From NCBI GenBank assembly GCA_963745955.1, contig CAVUZI010000011.1, positions 1,054,001 to 1,118,000 on the forward strand: 64,000 nucleotides of DNA, in the 5' to 3' direction. Below, in pieces: positions 37,358 to 46,737 of the stretch. The notes beneath the pieces are model-generated. The model was given only the letters and a program-made list of their open reading frames with translations, was not told where the DNA came from and ran no database searches. Each line of letters opens with the position of its first letter. Position 1 is the first letter of the stretch. A program made the position numbers and the translations under genes. The stretch comes from Bog-756 sp963745955 (GTDB taxonomy: Bacteria > Actinomycetota > Acidimicrobiia > Acidimicrobiales > RAAP-2).

Positions 37358-38362
37358 TCAGGCGGTCGCCTCGGGCAGCAGCCGAGTCAGCACGGCCCGA
37401 TGATCGGAGTGCGGACCACCCGGCGAGTCGAGGTGCATGGACTCGAGCACGGACCAGCGTGTCGCCGGTGACTGTTGCACGAAGATGTAGTCGAGGCGTC
37501 GATTCAGCACCTGTCCCCGAGGCCCGGACTTCGTGTGGGTAACGGCCTCGTCGTGGGGGCGAACAGCACGGAACGTGTCTGTCCATGCCCGGCGGGTGTG
37601 CTCGATCTCGTGTCGGTCCTCGGGGGCGTTGAAGTCGCCGCCGATCACAGCTGGCTCGCCTTGAGAGACGTCGCCAACCCAGGTACGCAGTCGGCGGATC
37701 TGCCCGGCGTTGTGACCCCGGACGAGCCCGAGGTGAGCGGACACGGCCAGAAGGGGGCCGTAAGGGGTACCCACCTGCCCCCCGAGGGCCAGCCGGCGGA
37801 CGAACGGGTTCCGGCCGTGGCTGAGCTGACGCAGGTGGAGGTCACCGAGCGGGTAGCGACTGAGGATGGCGACGCCTTCCTCGAAGCCGATTGCGTCCAG
37901 GTCGCCATTGGCCCGGGCGTACGCCATCGCAAAGCCGAGCCGCTCGGCCAGCCAGACGTCGGCTTTGAGCGCCGACGTGCGGGCCACCTCCTGGAGCAGA
38001 ACGACGTCCGCTTCCTCCGCCTCGACCAGCTCGGCGAACCCCTCTAGCCGCTCGGGCCACCGCTGCTGGCGCGGCCAATCGTGCCACAGGTTTGCGCTGA
38101 CCACGGTAAGGGGACCCACGCGGGGCGTCCGCCTGCTGGGTTGGCCGACCACCGTTACCCGGCCGGCGTCCCGGGTCACAGCGCCGATGCGTCGGGACAA
38201 GGGCCCCAGCCGCCCGAGACCCGGAAGCGCCACCATCGTGCCGGCCAGCCACGCCACTGCGTGGTACCACGCCCGGCCCGCGTCAGGGCGGGCCTCAAGT
38301 AGTCGATCAGGCAGTGTGGCCATGGGCTGTCGCAATCCTAGGTCTCGCCACCAGGACTGCAA
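37358..38362 (-). CDS. Endonuclease/exonuclease/phosphatase (EEP) family protein
   Basis: The predicted product has 334 residues from TTG at 38362; ATG at 38323 would give 321. Motifs of the DNase-I-like fold are all present: TVVSANLWHDW, EADVVLLQEVAR (metal Glu), AVSAHLGLVRGH, PAVIGGDFNAPEDRHE, NRRLDYIFVQ and HSDHRAVLTRL. A weak hydrophobic stretch (YHAVAWLAGTMVALPGLG) lies near the N-terminus. The substrate might be nucleic acid, a phosphoinositide or sphingomyelin. It faces the alkaline-phosphatase-fold gene with only ~35-75 bp between starts, so they share a promoter region. Confidence 0.85.
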   Translation of the reverse strand: MQSWWRDLGLRQPMATLPDRLLEARPDAGRAWYHAVAWLAGTMVALPGLGRLGPLSRRIGAVTRDAGRVTVVGQPSRRTPRVGPLTVVSANLWHDWPRQQRWPERLEGFAELVEAEEADVVLLQEVARTSALKADVWLAERLGFAMAYARANGDLDAIGFEEGVAILSRYPLGDLHLRQLSHGRNPFVRRLALGGQVGTPYGPLLAVSAHLGLVRGHNAGQIRRLRTWVGDVSQGEPAVIGGDFNAPEDRHEIEHTRRAWTDTFRAVRPHDEAVTHTKSGPRGQVLNRRLDYIFVQQSPATRWSVLESMHLDSPGGPHSDHRAVLTRLLPEATA

Positions 38363-38396
38363 GGTCGGTCTGCCGGGGACGCGATAGGTTCCGAGC

Positions 38397-39719
38397 GTGG
38401 AACCTGCTGTCGGGCGTCTGGGGCCACGGACACTGCTTCTGGCCCTCGATGCAGTGCCCTACCGTGTGTTCGAAGAGGCTCGCCGCCGGGGAGCGTTCTC
38501 CGAGTGGCCGCCAACGTCTGCCCTCGTCGCCCCGTTCCCCACGGTTACGCACGTCGCGTTCGCGTCTCTCTTCCAACCCCTGGGCGCAGGCCCATCCGAC
38601 CACTACGAACTCCGCTACTTCGATGTGGCCGCGAACAGGACGGTGGGCGGCAGCCCCGTGCGCTACGGGAGGGACGCACCGCCGTGGAGCCAGTTCGTCG
38701 ATTCGCCCCACCGGAGCCTGACGTCGGAGCTGTCCAACTACGTATCACCCGGCTGGGCAGCCCGCAGGGAGCTCGACGAGATCGAGCGCGAGCTCTTCGC
38801 CTCCGAGGGCGACGTCATCGTCTCCTACGTCGGAGGCACGGACGGGATCATGCACCTCTTCGGAGAAGAGGCCGGCGTCGAGTTCCTCATGGAGCTCAAC
38901 GACCGGCTTGCGACCACGATCCGACGGCACCTGAGGGTGCGGGGGCGACCGCTACGCATCGCGCTGTTCTCCGATCACGGGTGCGGCAGTTGCAAGGTCC
39001 GCCACGCCACCGGGTTTGACGATCTCCTGCGCGATGAGGGTCTCCGCGTGGTCGATCGGCTCGAACGGCGCGACGACGTCGTGGTGCCGACCTACGGCAT
39101 GGTCAACTTCGGCGCGCTGTTCCTGCGCGACGCGGAACGCGCCGGGGCGGCAGCGCTCGCCGTCGCCCGCCACGACGCCGTGGAGCTGGCCGCCTATTCG
39201 CCCGAGCCGGGGGTCGTCGACGTCACCTCGGCGGCTGGCCAAGCGCGCATTGCTTGGCGCGGGCCACCCGACGCGGAGCGCTACGCGTACGAGGACCGAG
39301 GCGGCGATGTGCTGAGGCTGGCAGAGGCGTACCACAGGATGGTCGCGGATGGGCTGGTCGACAATGACGGCTACGCTGCCGGGCCCGACTGGTTACGGGA
39401 GTCTGCCTTCGAGTATTTCCCGGATCCCCTTCGCCGTCTGGTCGCCGCGCTCGTCGGTGGGCGCGTCCGAAGTCGCGCGGACGTGCTCTTCTCCCTCGGG
39501 CCGTCCTGGGCCCGGGGACTGCGGTCTGCAGTGGCCGGCTCGTGGGTCCGTCACGGCTCGCTGAAGGGCACGCACGGTGGTCTCGACCGCGACTCGACGC
39601 TCGCGTTCTACGCTGTCAGTGATCCGGCTTTCTCGCTGCCGCCCGTGGTGCCATCCCACGTTGCGCTCGTGCCGTTCGCCGAGAGTGTGGTAGCGGGGAA
39701 CACAGCATCGGACGCATAG
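38397..39719 (+). CDS. Alkaline-phosphatase-superfamily hydrolase
   Basis: The product has 440 residues with a GTG start. RTLLLALDAVPYRVF holds the first metal Asp. PFPTVTHVAFASLF has the Thr that serves as nucleophile in phosphodiesterase/NPP-type members. SYVGGTDGIMHLFGEE, IALFSDHGCGSCK and GSLKGTHGGLDRD give the remaining metal ligands (Asp, His, Asp-His, His). No signal peptide is apparent. It probably hydrolyses a phosphate ester or diester in the cytosol. The divergent EEP enzyme next to it may act on a related molecule. Confidence 0.75.
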   Translation: MEPAVGRLGPRTLLLALDAVPYRVFEEARRRGAFSEWPPTSALVAPFPTVTHVAFASLFQPLGAGPSDHYELRYFDVAANRTVGGSPVRYGRDAPPWSQFVDSPHRSLTSELSNYVSPGWAARRELDEIERELFASEGDVIVSYVGGTDGIMHLFGEEAGVEFLMELNDRLATTIRRHLRVRGRPLRIALFSDHGCGSCKVRHATGFDDLLRDEGLRVVDRLERRDDVVVPTYGMVNFGALFLRDAERAGAAALAVARHDAVELAAYSPEPGVVDVTSAAGQARIAWRGPPDAERYAYEDRGGDVLRLAEAYHRMVADGLVDNDGYAAGPDWLRESAFEYFPDPLRRLVAALVGGRVRSRADVLFSLGPSWARGLRSAVAGSWVRHGSLKGTHGGLDRDSTLAFYAVSDPAFSLPPVVPSHVALVPFAESVVAGNTASDA

Positions 39720-39885
39720 TGTCCTGAGTCAGGAGCGAGCTGCCGAACGGGCCGGCCCATCCCGTCCGTGCCTGGCGTGACGGCTGGCGTGCCGGCGGTC
39801 GCCACGTACGGGACCGAGGTGAGCACACCGGTTGTGCTCGACCGGTCCGCACCCGCAACAATGTGGAGCATCGACATGACGCTCG

Positions 39886-42710
39886 TCAACGTCGGCCCAT
39901 GGCTGGATCGGCGCCGGTGAAGTACACAGAGTCCTGGGCACAGAGAGTGTCGTGGCTCGCTGCGCCGCCGATCACTTCCTTCCCGAAGATGCAGGGGGTG
40001 TTGTACCCGCGGGCAGATTTGATACAGGCCGCGAGTCTGACCACGGTCCTGCCGTTCGGCTTGAGCATGTAGACCGTCCCTGCCGGGACTCGCGAGCCGT
40101 AGAAGAACCTGAGCACGGCGACGATCGGGGCCTGCTTGTTGGTGTACGCCGAGAAGTCACCCACGACCTGGACGATGTTGCCCTCGCACTTGAGCGACCC
40201 GGTCGGTGGGCACAACGCCGGTTCTTTCGACGGAGCGAGGGACTCGAGGGTGACCGCCACTGGAGGAGGGGCGATGAGCGTGGTGGTGACGGACGAGGCG
40301 TCGAAGGCCAGCTGCTCGACCCGGTTGGCTCTTCTGACCTTGGCCGTGGGTAGCGTGAGCGTGATCGAGGCCTTCGCCGCCTTGAGCGGGGCCTTGGTGC
40401 TCACGAGGGGGATTCCGGGGGCAGCCACCGCAGCGGTGCCGTTCCCACTCTGGACCACGATGATCCCGAGCGGCCCGAACGCGGTCGATTGGTTACCGGC
40501 ATTGGACGATGTGATCGTGGCCGAGCCGGAGATTGTGGTGCCCTGGGCCAAGCCGGCCGTGCTGACCAGTACGTCGAGGGTATCGGTGGCCCCGGCGGCC
40601 AGGGTCCCGATCGAGCAGGTGATCGTTCCGGGCCCCGAGGACGAACAGCTGGTCCCCGAGGCAGCCATGCCGGTGAGGTCGTAGCCGACCGGGGCCCCAC
40701 CATCGCTCAGGCTCACCGTGGCCGACAGGTCGGTGACCGTGGCCGTCGAAGGGTTGGCGATGGTGGCCCCCCATCCGCCGTCCGTTCCCGCACTCACCTG
40801 GTCTTGGAGGGGCGGGGTGGATGGAACCTGGAGCGTGGGAGTGGCCGGAGCTGGATTGACGGTCGTAGTGCCGAGATCGGCCACCCCGCGGGGTGGAGCG
40901 CAAGTGATGGCCACGGTGGCCGGGGTTCCGCTGCCCACGAAGGTGGCTACCGCGTCGATGTTCCCGGGGCTGAAGTCGACCGGCCCGGATCCCGGGCCGG
41001 CCTGCCAGGTCACCGGGGTGTAGGTGGTGACATAGGTGTAGGGGGTGTTGGCCACCAGCCTGTCGCTCTGAGGCAGGTCGATGGCAGACGTCGACTCGCG
41101 GGGCTCACCGCACCGCTCGGTGCTCCCCCCGAAGTGAGGCCGTTTTCGCTCGTCGTCTGCGAACTGACGATGAGCGACATGGCCCCGAGATTCCGGAAGT
41201 GGTTGATGACCGACGCGGGAATGGTGATGCGGGATCCCAGCGCCGTCTGGAAAATTCCTTCCGCGTCGATGCTGGATGGCGGGGCAGTGGATGCCGAGAC
41301 GACCGTCGGGAAGTTGGTCGTTCCGAATCCCGGGACCGTACACGAGTCGGTGGCCGCCACCTCGGTCTCGATGTCGTAGCTCGCCGAACTCACCGGCGTC
41401 GGGTCCGAGGTTGTCGAAACGGACAGTCTGTCGAAGCCGGCACCGGGATTGGTCACCCCGTTGAGCGTGACCGTCACGGTGGGCGTGCTGTTACTGGTGT
41501 CGGTGGCTTCGCAGTAGCCGACCTGGGTGGCCCCGACGTCGAGCGGGCTCGAGCTCCCGTTCTCGAAGGAGCCGAGGCCGGTGTTGGCCGGCAGTGCGAT
41601 GGTGACGGTGCTCCCGGCTGTGCTGTCCAGTTCGCCCGTCGACGAGGTCTCGAACGAGACCCCGTAGGTGGTCAGCCCTCCGGCCGTCGAGGTCGGGGGG
41701 CTGAAGTTGACGCTCACCCCGCTCACCGACTGGGCGGCGGTCACCGTGTAGGGGGTCGAGGTCACCGGGGTGACATCCGAGGTGGTCGACACGGCCAGGG
41801 TGGGTGAGCCCAGCGGTGGATTGGTCACCCCGTTGAGCGTGACCGTCGCGGTGGTCGAGGCACCGACCGTGTCCCCGCTGTAGACGTAACAGGTCACGGT
41901 GGGCGTGCTGTTACTGGTGTCGGTGGCTTCGCAGTAGCCGACCTGGGTGGCCCCGACGTCGAGCGGGCTCGAGCTCCCATTGTCGAAGGAGCCGAGGCCG
42001 GTGTTGGCCGGCAGCGCGATGGTGACAGCGCTGCCGGCGGAAGCGTCCAGTTCGCCGGTCGACGAGGTCCCGAACGACACCCCGTAGGTGGTCAGCCCTC
42101 CGGCCGCCGTGGTCGGGGGGCTGAGGCTGACGCTCACCCCGCTCACCGACTGGGCGGCGGTCACCGTGTAGGGGGTCGAGGTCACCGGGGTGACATCCGA
42201 GGTGGTCGACACGGCCAGGGTGGGTGAGCCCAGCGGTGGATTGGTCACCCCGTTGAGCGTGACCGTCGCGGTGGTCGAGGCACCGACCGTGTCCCCGCTG
42301 TAGACCTAACAGGTCACGGTGGGCGTGCTGTTACTGGTGTCGGTGGCTTCGCAGTAGCCGACCTGGGTGGACCCGACGTCGAGCGGGCTCGAGCTCCCAT
42401 TGTCGAAGGAGCCGAGGCCGGTGTTGGCCGGCAGTGCGATGGTGACAGCGCCCCCGGCGTTGCCGTCCAGTTCGCCGGTCGACGAGGTCTGGAACGACAC
42501 CCCGTAGGTGGTCAATCCTCCGGCCGCCGTGGTCGGGGGCGACACCCCTGCTGTCACATTCGAGACCGCCGTTGCCGCGTGCGCGATCCCGGGCGTGGCG
42601 ACCACGCCGGTCGTGACCGAAAGGAGGATCGTCGCGGCCAGCGTTGCCCGCTTCCACCTCGGCCGAACGCGCGCGTCGCCAAGGCTTCGAGAATCTGACT
42701 GCCCCACCAT
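39886..42710 (-). pseudogene. Secreted repeat-containing surface protein, interrupted by a stop and a frameshift
   Basis: ATG at 42710 with GGAGG five bases upstream begins a signal peptide (ATLAATILLSVTTGVVATPG). Tandem ~140-residue units follow (GGLTTYGVSF, VTIALPANTGLGSF, DVGATQVGYCEATDTSNS, GVTNPPLGSPTLAVSTTSD). A C-terminal region has Ig/DUF11-like parts (ATVTDLSATVSLSDGGAPVG) and a small Cys-containing end domain. The frame stops at 42306 (TAG, where sister units have TAC), stays readable to about 41125, then shifts at a run of six C (41125-41130) and ends at 39886. Intact, it would have ~940 residues. Adhesive or S-layer-like function is inferred. Confidence 0.7.
41441..42540 (-). repeat. 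420-bp tandem repeats inside the surface-protein gene
   Basis: The sequence TTACTGGTGTCGGTGGCTTC recurs at 41491, 41911 and 42331, exactly 420 bp apart. There are two full units, a partial at the N-terminal side, and a partial at the C-terminal side that lacks the 48 bp coding YVYSGDTVGASTTA. Neighbouring units are nearly identical, suggesting recent duplication or ongoing recombination. Confidence 0.9.
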
Positions 42711-42897
42711 TATCGCCTCCTCAATCTCTGGGATTCCGCGTCCCGCAACCACCCGCCGAGCCGACTGGACCTGCCCCAGCCGCCAATGTCCCGACAAAAT
42801 AGCACTCGCGGGTAGCGACAAGGAGTGCCGACCGCCATCGTGAGGGTCAGAGAATCTTCCCCGGCCGAAGGAGCGAGCGACCGAGTAAGAAGGGAGG

Positions 42898-44151
42898 ATG
42901 CCCACGCGAACCTATCCAGCCCAACGGCGATGCACCTTCCGGACACGGGGGTCGCTCGGTGCGTTGTGCGCACCCATCCTCATCGCGTTGGCCCTGATGG
43001 CGGCGGGTTGCTCGTCGTCGGGTTCAGCCCCCACCTCGACCGTCATCCATGGGGACACCGTGCCCACCGTGGCTGAGCTCGGACCGACGAGCTTCACGGG
43101 CCCGGGGCCGTTCGCGGCCGGGGTGGCCACACTCGCCCTCCAGGCCAACGGACCGCTCGTTGAGGTGTGGTATCCGGCCACCCCGGCATCGGTGAAGGGT
43201 CACGCCCAGGCCAGCTACAACGTGGCCACCTGGTTGCCGACCGCACTGCGAGCTCTGATCCCGGCCGGCTTCGACGGAGCCATCTACAAGACGGACGCCT
43301 ACCGAGGGGTGCCGGTGGCGTCGGGACGGTTCCCACTGGTCGTGTTCACCCACGGCTATTCCGGGTTCCGGGACCAGTCGACGTTCCTCACCACCCGGCT
43401 CGCCTCGTGGGGTTTCGTGGTTGCTGCGCCGGATCTCCCCGACAACGACCTCACGGCCGTGCTGAGCGGGAGGACGAGCCAGGGGATCACTGCCGACACC
43501 GCCGAGCAGCAGCAGGTCATCACTCTCATGGGCCACGACGCACAAAGCTCCGGCATGTTCCACGGCCACATCGACATGAGCCGGGTGGCCGCCATCGGTC
43601 ACTCGCTCGGCGGAGCCATCTCCGAAGCCCTGGCGGCAGCCGATCCGCGGGTCACCACGTTCATCGGAATGGCAGGAGCGACGGTCGGCTCCTTCGGACA
43701 GACCACGTCCGGACCCACCAGCATGGTGCCCGACAAGCCCGGAATGCTGATGGTGGGCACGGCCGACCAGATTGCCAGTCCGACCGGCATCGCCAAAGCG
43801 TTCACCGCTATGAAGTCACCCAAGCGCCTCGTGACGCTCCACAACTTCGGGCATCTGGTCTTTTCCGACATCTGCGAGATCGGGGCTGGCAAAGGAGGTC
43901 TTCTGGCCATCGCCGGTGAGGTCCACATCGCGGTTCCACCCGGTCTGAAGAAGCTGGCCAGCGACGGCTGCAATGCTCCGGACACGCCGGTGTCCCAGGG
44001 TTGGCCCGTGATCAGACAGTCGGTGACCGCCCAACTCCGTCATGTCTTCGGCTTCGATCCGTCGCTCGCCGGGCTGACCGGGCTCAAAGCGGCCTTTCCC
44101 GGGACGGTCTCACGGAACGTGTACGTCGGAGGATCGACGTCACCGGCGTGA
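42898..44151 (+). CDS. Lipoprotein alpha/beta hydrolase
   Basis: The 417-residue product starts at ATG with GAAGGGAGG immediately upstream. The lipobox LMAAGC follows a hydrophobic helix (LCAPILIALALMAAGC), so the protein should be lipid-anchored outside the membrane. The fold resembles dienelactone-hydrolase or PAF-acetylhydrolase-like enzymes: FPLVVFTHGYSGFRDQ has the oxyanion region, RVAAIGHSLGGAISEALAA the nucleophile Ser, GTADQIASPTG the acid, and LVTLHNFGHLVFSD the His. Substrate unknown. It diverges from the surface-protein gene over ~190 bp. Confidence 0.8.
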   Translation: MPTRTYPAQRRCTFRTRGSLGALCAPILIALALMAAGCSSSGSAPTSTVIHGDTVPTVAELGPTSFTGPGPFAAGVATLALQANGPLVEVWYPATPASVKGHAQASYNVATWLPTALRALIPAGFDGAIYKTDAYRGVPVASGRFPLVVFTHGYSGFRDQSTFLTTRLASWGFVVAAPDLPDNDLTAVLSGRTSQGITADTAEQQQVITLMGHDAQSSGMFHGHIDMSRVAAIGHSLGGAISEALAAADPRVTTFIGMAGATVGSFGQTTSGPTSMVPDKPGMLMVGTADQIASPTGIAKAFTAMKSPKRLVTLHNFGHLVFSDICEIGAGKGGLLAIAGEVHIAVPPGLKKLASDGCNAPDTPVSQGWPVIRQSVTAQLRHVFGFDPSLAGLTGLKAAFPGTVSRNVYVGGSTSPA

Positions 44152-44233
44152 ACCGGGCCTGCCTGGGGTAGGCGGAGAACCTGCCGGCGGCGATCTGATT
44201 CGAACTGCCCGTCGGATCCGGACGGCGGCCACC

Positions 44234-44273
44234 TGCGGCCGCCCTGAACGTCATCCGTCTCTTTGATCAGGAG
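44234..44273 (+). mobile_element. Left-end-like relic of the IS family
   Basis: GAACGTCATCCGTCT then TTTGATCAGGA (44246-44272) matches the left end of IS copy 2 (GAATGTCATCCGTCT, CCTTGATCAGGA). The first 12 bases match more weakly. The relic overlaps the last codons of the oxidoreductase gene on the other strand. No right end is seen. Confidence 0.45.
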
Positions 44274-45351
44274 ACAAGGGCTCGGGAGTTGCGTTCCCGA
44301 ACCCGCGCCCCGCTCGCACCAGGGGCAGATCGGCCATGGTCTGCACTCCGGGTGGGGCGGCGCAGAGTGCCGGAATCGTGTTGATCGCCTGCATGGCCGT
44401 GGCCACGCTCGCCGCTCGAACGTGCTCGGCGATGGGCAGCGGCCGTTCATAGGACATGAGCGTCAGCAGGTGGGCCTGGATGGAGGGCTCGCCCTCCAGC
44501 GTCAGCGTCCATCCATCGAGCGGCGTCGGCCAATTGTCCGGGTACTCTCCCCCCACTGTCCACAGCGTCTCGATCTCGATGAGGGTGTCGCCGGCCCGGA
44601 GCCCTCGCCAGTGCCATCGCTGCCCGGAGACTGTCCCGGCACCCAACGTGATCCCGAAGATGTCGTGATCCGTCTCCGCCGTCGCCAGCTCGACCGAGGA
44701 GGTGATCTCGTCGAGGCCTGCACCCAGAGCCCTGCCCAGCAAGGCGACCATCTCCTGGAAGATCCCGCTGTTGAACCGCAGGAAATCGCTGGTCGCTTCG
44801 GTCACCTCTTCTGGTGCCCGGCCGAAGCGCATGTTGTCGAACGTAATGTGGGTCGACTCGTAGAAGGACCAGTCGGCCCGCTCCTGCAGTGTGATCCTCT
44901 CGATCGTCCGGGACATTCCCGAGAGGGCGAGCGGCAGCACCCCGCTCAGATTCCCCGGATTGAGACCGGTGCCGTGGACCGACGAACCACCGCTCACACA
45001 GGCTGCCTCCAATCGAGCGAGATCGTCAGCCGGAAGTGAACGCGGGTGAAAGAGGAAGGCGGTGGTGACCACGTTGGTGCCACTGGACAGGATGCGGCAG
45101 ACCTCGTCGAGCGAGGCGATCCGAGGGAAGTAGGCCACACAGTGGGCGCCGAGGGCCAGGATCTCGTCCACATCCATGGTGGCCGCGACACCACAGTGCC
45201 CGCGGCCCGCCAGGACCCCTGCGTCTACCCCGGCCTTGTCTTCGCTATAGACCTTGGCTCCAACCAATTCCATGTCAGGCCGGTCCAGAATCGCCCGAAT
45301 CGCTTCGACACCCTGGTTGCCGGTCGCCCACTGAACGACCCGGTAGCTCAT
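44251..45351 (-). CDS. NAD(P)-dependent oxidoreductase, dihydrodipicolinate-reductase-like
   Basis: The product has 366 residues from ATG at 45351 (the frame opens eight codons earlier). The N-terminus is a Rossmann fold: YRVVQWATGNQGVEAIRAIL with the glycine motif, then ELVGAKVYSEDKAGVDAG. The architecture matches the family that includes 2,4-diaminopentanoate dehydrogenase, and SSVHGTGLNPGNLSGVLPLA is typical of it. Many such proteins occur in actinobacteria with unknown substrates. The last residues (SPDQRDG) are encoded within an IS-end relic and may be acquired. It diverges from the patatin gene across ~140 bp. Confidence 0.75.
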   Translation of the reverse strand: MSYRVVQWATGNQGVEAIRAILDRPDMELVGAKVYSEDKAGVDAGVLAGRGHCGVAATMDVDEILALGAHCVAYFPRIASLDEVCRILSSGTNVVTTAFLFHPRSLPADDLARLEAACVSGGSSVHGTGLNPGNLSGVLPLALSGMSRTIERITLQERADWSFYESTHITFDNMRFGRAPEEVTEATSDFLRFNSGIFQEMVALLGRALGAGLDEITSSVELATAETDHDIFGITLGAGTVSGQRWHWRGLRAGDTLIEIETLWTVGGEYPDNWPTPLDGWTLTLEGEPSIQAHLLTLMSYERPLPIAEHVRAASVATAMQAINTIPALCAAPPGVQTMADLPLVRAGRGFGNATPEPLSPDQRDG

Positions 45352-45494
45352 GCGAACACTCTTGCACCCCTCCATCCACTTCGAACGCCGGGGTCTCCCG
45401 AAAGTAGTTGCGCCAGCAAGTGGGGGTCGGGATCGACAGCGTGAAGAGCCTTTGGGCCCTATCCGGCTTGCGGTTCCCGCCGGAAGATGACTGC

Positions 45495-46679
45495 ATGCTC
45501 GACAGTGTGCTCGATGTGTTCCGGGTTCGTCAGTACTTCAACGTCATCACCCGGACCAGAGAGTGGATCGAGGGGGTGCGTGACGATGCCGGTCTCGTCG
45601 ACGACATGCGACGTGCACTGGTGTCCCTGCCATTCGACTCCCCCCAGGCGCCGGCACTCGAGCCCTTCCCCCCGGTGCAACGCCTCGAGATCACCGATCT
45701 GGAAGGACGCAGGCTCGCCTTGCTGGCCACCGGGGGCAGCGGGGCCCTCGCCTCGGTCGTCGGAGCGGCCAGAGCGTTGGAGGAGGCGGGTATCCGTCCA
45801 TCCGTGATCTCACTCTGTTCAGGGTCAGCGCTCTTCGGGTTCCCCATCGCCGCCGGCATCCCCGCCGACGAGGTGGCTGCCTTCACCCTGGGCATCAATT
45901 CCAACGAGTATGTAGACGTGGATTGGCGCCTCCTCGCCTCGACCCTCCCGCTGATGGGGAAGGGTTTCGGCGGCGTCATCCGGGGTGAGAGGATCGAGGC
46001 GGTCTACCGTCGACTACTGGGCGACATGACCCTCGGCGAGATGCCGATCCCCGCCTATGCACCGATCTGGAACGTCGAGGAGAACCGTCTCGAGTACATC
46101 GGCCCACGGACGTACCCGGACCTACCCGTCGCACGTGCCATCCACATGGCCATCGCCCTCCCACTGTTCATCGAGCCGGTACCGCTGGGCGACGGCTACT
46201 GGTGTGACGGAGGGATCGTCGACATCTTCCCGGTACGGCCGGTCCTCGACCTCGAGGAGCCATCGGAGGTGGCACTGGTGATCAACGGCTTCTACCCGCC
46301 TGGCTTCGTCGGAGAGGATGCCCGCGGCTGGCAGGATCGGAGCGCCAGCATCCTCGCCATCGCCAGCCAGGTCCGAACCTGCCAGCAGGTCGAGTTGGCA
46401 CGGACGAATCTGTCCCGGCTCGAGACCGGGACCGAAGTGATGATGATCGAGCCGGTACCGTACGCGAAGGTCAGGGGAGCCGGGTTCTACCGGCAGTTCC
46501 TCAACACCAGCGAATGGCCTGAGTTCATGCGGGCCGGCCGTTCGGAGACCCGGCGGGTGCTCACCGACCGGTTGCAGCCGATCCGGACAAACGCGCCATC
46601 AGGACCGGCAGGAAATGGTTCGGGGTCGAGCGTGTCATTGGATCGCGCCGATGAGCACATTCCAGGGAACACGGTCTGA
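45495..46679 (+). CDS. Patatin-like phospholipase
   Basis: The product has 394 residues from ATG at 45495 with GGAAG upstream; the frame begins earlier but that part lacks character. After ~90 residues comes LALLATGGSGALASVVGAA, in place of the usual glycine-rich oxyanion loop. SVISLCSGSALFGFPIAAG follows as the nucleophile elbow with Ser, and DGYWCDGGIVDIFPVRP has the catalytic Asp of patatins. The elbow is G-S-A rather than G-x-S-x-G, a departure from canonical forms. It may hydrolyse membrane lipids. The stop precedes the MFS start by 58 bp. Confidence 0.75.
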   Translation: MLDSVLDVFRVRQYFNVITRTREWIEGVRDDAGLVDDMRRALVSLPFDSPQAPALEPFPPVQRLEITDLEGRRLALLATGGSGALASVVGAARALEEAGIRPSVISLCSGSALFGFPIAAGIPADEVAAFTLGINSNEYVDVDWRLLASTLPLMGKGFGGVIRGERIEAVYRRLLGDMTLGEMPIPAYAPIWNVEENRLEYIGPRTYPDLPVARAIHMAIALPLFIEPVPLGDGYWCDGGIVDIFPVRPVLDLEEPSEVALVINGFYPPGFVGEDARGWQDRSASILAIASQVRTCQQVELARTNLSRLETGTEVMMIEPVPYAKVRGAGFYRQFLNTSEWPEFMRAGRSETRRVLTDRLQPIRTNAPSGPAGNGSGSSVSLDRADEHIPGNTV

Positions 46680-46737
46680 CCGGGGCGGACCGGCGCGAAG
46701 TGGACATCTCACCCCGCCCCTGGATACCATAAACGGA

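Noticed and set aside
41441..42540. CRISPR array
   Set aside because: The repeats are 420 bp, in frame and coding; there are no short repeats with unique spacers.
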